9,659 nucleotides of DNA from NCBI GenBank assembly GCA_019233415.1, contig JAFAMK010000448.1, forward strand, positions 1 to 9,659. The letters run 5' to 3'. This stretch comes from Vulcanimicrobiota bacterium. Lineage in GTDB: Bacteria > Vulcanimicrobiota > Vulcanimicrobiia > Vulcanimicrobiales > Vulcanimicrobiaceae. Numbering within the stretch: the first letter of the stretch is position 1; each line of letters opens with the position of its first letter. The position numbers and the translations under genes are program-made. This document shows, one piece after another, positions 5,524 through 9,659 of this stretch. Below the pieces are notes generated by a model. It was given only the letters and a program-made list of their open reading frames with translations, made no database searches and was not told the DNA's origin.

Positions 5524-6729
5524 TTACTCTGCGCTTACGGTTGCTGTGACCGGATTCGCACAGGGCTCGGCTGCCCCGCGTGCTTGCAGGAGCCCCATGA
5601 CGAGCGCGACCACGACGAGCGTGACCATGATCGCCGCGGCCGGCGCCACGCCGAACATGCCGAGCACTCCGGTGACGATCGGCGGCATCACCGAGCCGGC
5701 CAAGCTGTCGATACCCGAAACGGCGCCGAGCACGGTCCCGCGTCGGTCGTCCGGCGCGACCTCCGAGGCGAGCGCGGGGAAGGCGGAGTTGAGGATGCTC
5801 AGCCCCGTCCCGAACAACACGAGCAGGACGACCGCGAGGACGAACGTGTGCGCGAACGGGACGAGCATGAACGCGCCGGTGCACAGCGCGAGCCCGGCGT
5901 TCGTCGCGGTGCGGTTCCCGATCGCGTCGACGAGCCGCCCGACGACGGCCAGCTGCAGCACGACTTGCAAGATGCCGAAGCCGGCGAACACGAACGAGAC
6001 CTCGCCGACGCCCCAGCCGAGCTGCGCGTGCAGGATCAGCGTCATCGACGCGAACCAGCCGTACATCGCGAAGGTGTAGACCAGCCGCAGCCACAGCACC
6101 GGCGCGACCGCGCGGTCGACGAGCGCGCGCGCGATGTCGCGCACGCTGACCGCGCTCTCCGCGGCGTCGCCGTTCTGCGCTTTGCTGCGCGACTCGGGCA
6201 GCATGAAGATGGTCACGACCAGCGTGATCAACTGCAGCGCGGCGGCGACGAGAAACGGCACCGCGTAGCCGTAGTGCTCGGCGAGCCAGCCGCCCGTCGC
6301 AGGACCGAACACGAACCCCGCGCTGAACGCGGCGCCGACGTACGCGAACGCTTCGCCGCGCCGCTTCGGCTCGACGAGATCGCCGACATACGCCTGCGTG
6401 ACGCCGATGTTCCCGCCGCTGAACCCTTCGAGCGCGCGCGAGACGAGCACGAGCGGGATCGAGCGCGCGAGCGCGAGCATCGTCCACGCGATCGTCGAAC
6501 CGACCTGCGAGACGATCAGCACCATCTTGCGCCCGATGCGGTCGCTGACGTTTCCCCACACCGGTCCCGCAATCAGCTGGCAGACCGAGAACGCGGAGAT
6601 GACGAAACCGACGGCAACATCCGGCGCGCCGAACTGCTTCACGAAAAACGGAAGCAGCGGGATCATGATGCTGAACCCGAGGATGTCGATGAAGGTGATG
6701 CCGAGGATCGGCAGCAGCCGAAGAATCAA
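5524..6729 (-). CDS. MFS multidrug-type exporter (DHA1 / TetA-like)
   Basis: A 401-residue, probably 12-helix transporter of the inner membrane, predicted to export drug-like compounds in exchange for protons. Seen in order are helix 1 with an acidic residue (ITFIDILGF, D15), motif A GNVSDRIGRK (59-68), motif B from R98 (RALEGFSGG), and antiporter motif C GFVFGPATGG (138-147). A second motif A-like loop, GRLVDAIGNR, sits between helices 8 and 9. The length is normal for DHA1 drug exporters, and motif C supports antiport rather than uptake. The TTG start is chosen because it overlaps the upstream stop as TTGA, matching the coupling at the previous junction, and places helix 1 at the N-terminus as usual. 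An in-frame GTG at 6753 would add eight residues. There is no clear ribosome site, which fits coupled translation. The substrate is not predictable; TetA-like is a fold statement, not evidence for tetracycline resistance. Confidence 0.9.
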   Translation of the reverse strand: MILRLLPILGITFIDILGFSIMIPLLPFFVKQFGAPDVAVGFVISAFSVCQLIAGPVWGNVSDRIGRKMVLIVSQVGSTIAWTMLALARSIPLVLVSRALEGFSGGNIGVTQAYVGDLVEPKRRGEAFAYVGAAFSAGFVFGPATGGWLAEHYGYAVPFLVAAALQLITLVVTIFMLPESRSKAQNGDAAESAVSVRDIARALVDRAVAPVLWLRLVYTFAMYGWFASMTLILHAQLGWGVGEVSFVFAGFGILQVVLQLAVVGRLVDAIGNRTATNAGLALCTGAFMLVPFAHTFVLAVVLLVLFGTGLSILNSAFPALASEVAPDDRRGTVLGAVSGIDSLAGSVMPPIVTGVLGMFGVAPAAAIMVTLVVVALVMGLLQARGAAEPCANPVTATVSAE

Positions 6730-7244
6730 ACCGGCACGACGAACGCGAACCACAGCGCCGCGGCCGCGGCGCCGCCGCACAGCCCGAAGACGGCCCACTC
6801 GGCGAGCCGCCGCGTCGGACCCGGCACGATCTCTTCGAGCGCGGGCTCCGGCGGGCGGCGCCGCGGCGTCCCCGGCCGGTGCGCAAGGATCAGATAGGCG
6901 CGACCGGCGCCGTCGACCAGCACGCTCTCGACCTTCGTGTCGAAGCGGAAGTCGGTGATCGCGACGTCGTGCGGGCGGCCGAGGTCCGCGTTCTCGCGCA
7001 CGAACTCGCGCAGCCGCGCAAGCGCCGCCGCCTCCGCCTCCTGGTCGCCGCCGGCGAAGCGCGCGAGCAGATCGGCGACGGCGGCGACGACGCGCGCCCA
7101 GCGCCGCTCGCGCTGCCCCGGCGCGGCGATCATCGCGACGCGGATGCGCCGCTCGATCTCCGCGACCGCGGTCGGCGCGCGGCCGCCCGCGCAGCGGCGC
7201 ACGTCGCTGACGAAGCGGCGGTAGAAGAGCGCCTCGTCGGTCAC
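6726..7244 (-). CDS. Small tail-anchored membrane protein of unknown function
   Basis: A 172-residue protein with no family I recognise. Residues 1-120 look soluble: a helical, Arg/Ala-rich part with many charged residues (about 1-85), then a short segment, VAITDFRFDTKVESVLVDG (94-112), that could be a beta hairpin. A Pro/Arg-rich linker follows (about 123-135). A single hydrophobic helix near the C-terminus (about 147-171) ends the protein, so the bulk should face the cytoplasm. The GTG start overlaps the stop of the RND gene as GTGA, and its own stop overlaps the next gene's TTG as TTGA. That tight placing between two exporters suggests a role in the export system, for example as an accessory or stability factor, but this is inference from context only. 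Codon use and GC look like those of its neighbours, with no sign of transfer. Confidence 0.72.
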   Translation of the reverse strand: MTDEALFYRRFVSDVRRCAGGRAPTAVAEIERRIRVAMIAAPGQRERRWARVVAAVADLLARFAGGDQEAEAAALARLREFVRENADLGRPHDVAITDFRFDTKVESVLVDGAGRAYLILAHRPGTPRRRPPEPALEEIVPGPTRRLAEWAVFGLCGGAAAAALWFAFVVPV

Positions 7245-9659
7245 GACACGGCACCCGCCGGTTCGCGCCGCGGCGCGGCGAGGTGCACGTTCGCGTCGCG
7301 CGGCTGGGCCGCGCCGCGGCCGCCGACGATGCGGTAGATCGCCGGGATCGCGACGAGGGTCATCAGCATCGAGCCGCCCAGGCCGAAGATCACGGCCCAG
7401 CAGAACGGCTGCCAGAGGGTCTGTGAGGAGAGCGCGAGCGGCAAGAGTCCCGCGATCGATGCGACCACGGTGAGCAGGATCGGCCGCAGACGAGTCGTTC
7501 CGGCCAGGATCAGCGCGCGTTCCATGGGTTCCCCCGCCTCCATTTCCCTCTTCGCATACTCGAACAGCACGATCGCGTGATTGGTGACGATCCCGCCTAG
7601 ACTCGAAATCCCCAGCGACGCGACGAAGCCGAAATGCTGACCGGTGAGAGCGAGCCCCGTGACCGCGCCGACGAGTCCGAGCGGGACCGCGCTCAGCACC
7701 ACCAGCGAGAGCCGCATGGTGCGGAACTCCCACAGCAGGATCATCTGGTTGAGCAACAGTCCTACGACGACCGCGACGGCGAGGTTTCGGAACGACTTCG
7801 TCGTTTGCTCATCTTCGCCGGCGATGCTCAGACGTACCGAGGGGGCGAGCGCGAGTGTCACCCCAGAGTGACGGAAGTCCGCGAGGACTTGTGACGCGAG
7901 GCGGCCCTCCACGTCGGCGAAGACGGTGACGGTCGGCGAGCCGTCGCGGTAGGTCGCGACCGAGGTCTGCGTCGCGGGGCCGAGCGTCGCCAACTCCGCG
8001 AGCGGAACGGTTCCGCCGGCGGCGGTCGGGACGGCGAGCGCGCCGAACCCGCCCGCGTCGCGCCGCAGCGCGGCCGGGAGCCGCACGACGACCGGCGTCT
8101 GGCGATCGGCCTCGCGAATCGCGGTCGCCTCCGCGCCGCCGAACGCCAGCGCGACGAGCCGCTGCACGTCGGCTTGGCTGGCCCCCGTCTGCGCGACGCG
8201 GTCGGCGTCGACGTGCGCGGCGAGCGTCGTCGTGGGCTGGCCGAGCGAGTCGCGCACGGCGACCGCGCCCGGGATCGCCGCAAGCCGCGCGCGGATCGCC
8301 GCGGACGCGGCCGCGAGGGCGCCCGGGTCGTCGCCCTGCAGGCGGAACTGGATCGGTGAGCCGACCGGCGGCCCCTGTTCGAGCTTCTTGACGTCGATGC
8401 GCGCCCCGGCGACCTGCGTGCGCAGCGACTGCTGCAGCAGCGGCACGAGCCGGTTCGCGCTCGCGATGTCGGCCGTGTCGACGAGGATCTGCGCGTACGA
8501 CGGCTTCGGCTGCTCCGAGAGCACGTTGTAGTAGAAGCGCGGCGCGCCGGCACCGACGAACGAGCCGACGGCGGTGACACCCGGCTGCGCGCGCACGACC
8601 GACTCGACCTGCGCGACGATCCGTTCGGTCGTGCGAATGTCGGTGCCGTCCGGCGCGTTGACCGCGATGAAGAACTGCGCGCGGTCGGCCGAGGGGAAGA
8701 ACTGCACGCCCAGGCGCGGCATCCATGCAACCGCGACGATCACCGCGACGACGGCGGCGCCGACGGTCAGCCAGGCGTGGCGCAGCGCGGCCGTCGCGAA
8801 CGGCGCGTAGCCCGCGCGCATCCAGTCGAGGAGCCGGTCGAACGGCGAGCGGTGTCCGGCGCGCGACGACGGCGCGGCGAACCACTCGCCGAGGATCGGC
8901 GTCACGAGGTACGCGACGACGAGCGACATGGCGAGCGAGACGCACGTGACGACCGCGAGGTCACGCACGAAGTCCCCGATCCCGCCGCCCATCAGCCGGA
9001 ACGGAAGGAACGACGACATCGCGACGAGCGTCGAGGTCAGCAGCGGCATCCACAGGTCCGCGACGCCGCGCGCCGCGGCGGTGCGCTGGTCGTCGCCCGC
9101 GCGCAGGCGGTGCTCGATCCCGTCGATCGAGACGATCCCCGCGTCGACGATGATCCCGAGCGAGATGATCAGCGCGAGCACGCTGATCTGGTTGATGTCG
9201 ACGCTGAGGAATTTGATGACGCCGAACGTCAGGATGATCGTCAGCACGACGGTGACGCCGACGAGAATTCCGTTGCGCAAGCCCATGAACAGCGCGACCA
9301 GCCCGGTCACGATGACGACCGCGAGGAGCAAATTCAAACCGAAGTCGGCGATGCGGTCGTCGACCGAGCGCGGCTGATCGGCGATCAGCGTCGCGCGCGT
9401 CCCGGCCGGCCAGCCACCGCGCTCGTGCGCGAGTGCATCGGCGACTTCGGGACCGAGGTCGGTCAGCGACGACGTTTCTTTCGCCTGCACCGCGATCGCG
9501 ATCCCGGTGCGCCCGTCGACGCGCACGATCTCGGTCGGCGGATCGGGGTACGCGAGCGCGACGTGCGCGACGTCGCCGACGCGGACCGCGCGGCCGTCGA
9601 CCGTGCGCAGCGCGGTCGCGTCGACGTCGGCCGGCGTGTGCAGCGGGTCGGACGGATCG
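7241..9659 (-). CDS. RND efflux pump permease (AcrB/CzcA superfamily), N-terminus beyond right edge
   Basis: 805 codons are visible of a family usually about 1,030-1,060 residues long; the frame stays open to the right edge, so roughly the first 230-250 residues are missing. It is the inner-membrane, proton-driven component of a tripartite pump. Seen in order are the end of the first porter region (AVRVGDVAHV), helices 2-6, helix 7 followed by VQFFPSADRAQFFIAVNAPDG (typical start of the second periplasmic half), the second porter/docking domain, and helices 8-12. In helix 4 the AcrB Asp-Asp pair is replaced by one Asp (IIVDAGIV, Asp codon 9143-9145). In helix 10 the AcrB lysine position is threonine (IVTNHAIVLFEYAKR, Thr codon 7583-7585). 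Single-Asp forms occur in metal-type and other RND groups, so AcrB-type drug specificity should not be assumed. Its TGA stop overlaps the next gene's start. A membrane fusion protein gene is expected beyond the right edge. Confidence 0.93.
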   Translation of the reverse strand, partial: DPSDPLHTPADVDATALRTVDGRAVRVGDVAHVALAYPDPPTEIVRVDGRTGIAIAVQAKETSSLTDLGPEVADALAHERGGWPAGTRATLIADQPRSVDDRIADFGLNLLLAVVIVTGLVALFMGLRNGILVGVTVVLTIILTFGVIKFLSVDINQISVLALIISLGIIVDAGIVSIDGIEHRLRAGDDQRTAAARGVADLWMPLLTSTLVAMSSFLPFRLMGGGIGDFVRDLAVVTCVSLAMSLVVAYLVTPILGEWFAAPSSRAGHRSPFDRLLDWMRAGYAPFATAALRHAWLTVGAAVVAVIVAVAWMPRLGVQFFPSADRAQFFIAVNAPDGTDIRTTERIVAQVESVVRAQPGVTAVGSFVGAGAPRFYYNVLSEQPKPSYAQILVDTADIASANRLVPLLQQSLRTQVAGARIDVKKLEQGPPVGSPIQFRLQGDDPGALAAASAAIRARLAAIPGAVAVRDSLGQPTTTLAAHVDADRVAQTGASQADVQRLVALAFGGAEATAIREADRQTPVVVRLPAALRRDAGGFGALAVPTAAGGTVPLAELATLGPATQTSVATYRDGSPTVTVFADVEGRLASQVLADFRHSGVTLALAPSVRLSIAGEDEQTTKSFRNLAVAVVVGLLLNQMILLWEFRTMRLSLVVLSAVPLGLVGAVTGLALTGQHFGFVASLGISSLGGIVTNHAIVLFEYAKREMEAGEPMERALILAGTTRLRPILLTVVASIAGLLPLALSSQTLWQPFCWAVIFGLGGSMLMTLVAIPAIYRIVGGRGAAQPRDANVHLAAPRREPAGAVS

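Noticed and set aside
4265..6897. Long plus-strand frames opposite the PEBP, secreted-protein and MFS genes
   Set aside because: They have shadow composition (Arg/Asp/Glu/His-rich), no motifs, and lie opposite genes with clear family motifs or a signal peptide.
6730..7254. N-terminal extension of the MFS exporter as one long protein
   Set aside because: The extension is an out-of-frame reading of the tail-anchored protein gene. The first transmembrane helix begins right after the TTG at 6729.
7245..7733. N-terminal extension of the small tail-anchored protein
   Set aside because: It would overlap almost 500 bases of the RND permease's last helices in another frame; the GTGA junction gives a natural start.

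Overview
The window is very GC-rich (estimated by eye near 70%) and almost fully coding. It holds parts or all of eight protein genes and no rRNA, tRNA, CRISPR array or insertion sequence that I can see. An RND efflux pump points to a cell with an outer membrane. The GC content, the GTG/TTG starts, the MalT-like LuxR regulator and the short secreted S53-type peptidase would fit a high-GC diderm such as Candidatus Eremiobacterota (WPS-2) or an acidobacterial relative. That placement is a guess from style, not from a marker gene.

Left part (1-1442, all minus strand): the first codons of a secreted protein run off the left edge. Two adjoining hairpins follow, then a complete secreted sedolisin-like (S53) peptidase with a three-copy octapeptide repeat between its signal sequence and catalytic domain. 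A 57-base gap carrying a perfect TATAAT on the minus strand separates it from a divergent plus-strand gene (1443-4064). That gene encodes a large MalT-type signalling ATPase with a C-terminal LuxR helix-turn-helix, and it may control the peptidase.

Middle part (4072-5523, minus strand): a probable two-gene unit encodes a secreted, four-cysteine, beta-rich protein that I do not recognise, followed by a PEBP/YbhB-type protein. The second gene's ribosome site overlaps the first gene's stop codon. The regulator gene converges on this unit with only 7 bases between the two stop codons. The secreted-protein gene has a 125-base leader rich in inverted repeats.

Right part (5524-9659, minus strand): a tightly coupled export operon runs leftward. 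An RND pump permease (its N-terminus lies beyond the right edge) overlaps by 4 bases (GTGA) a small tail-anchored protein of unknown function, which overlaps by 4 bases (TTGA) an MFS drug-type exporter. The expected membrane fusion protein, and possibly an outer membrane channel, would lie beyond the right edge.

I see no unmistakable new system. The points most worth a second look are the unknown tail-anchored protein locked between two exporters, the orphan secreted protein with its structured leader and coupled PEBP gene, the repeat linker of the peptidase, and the very compact divergent promoter region.
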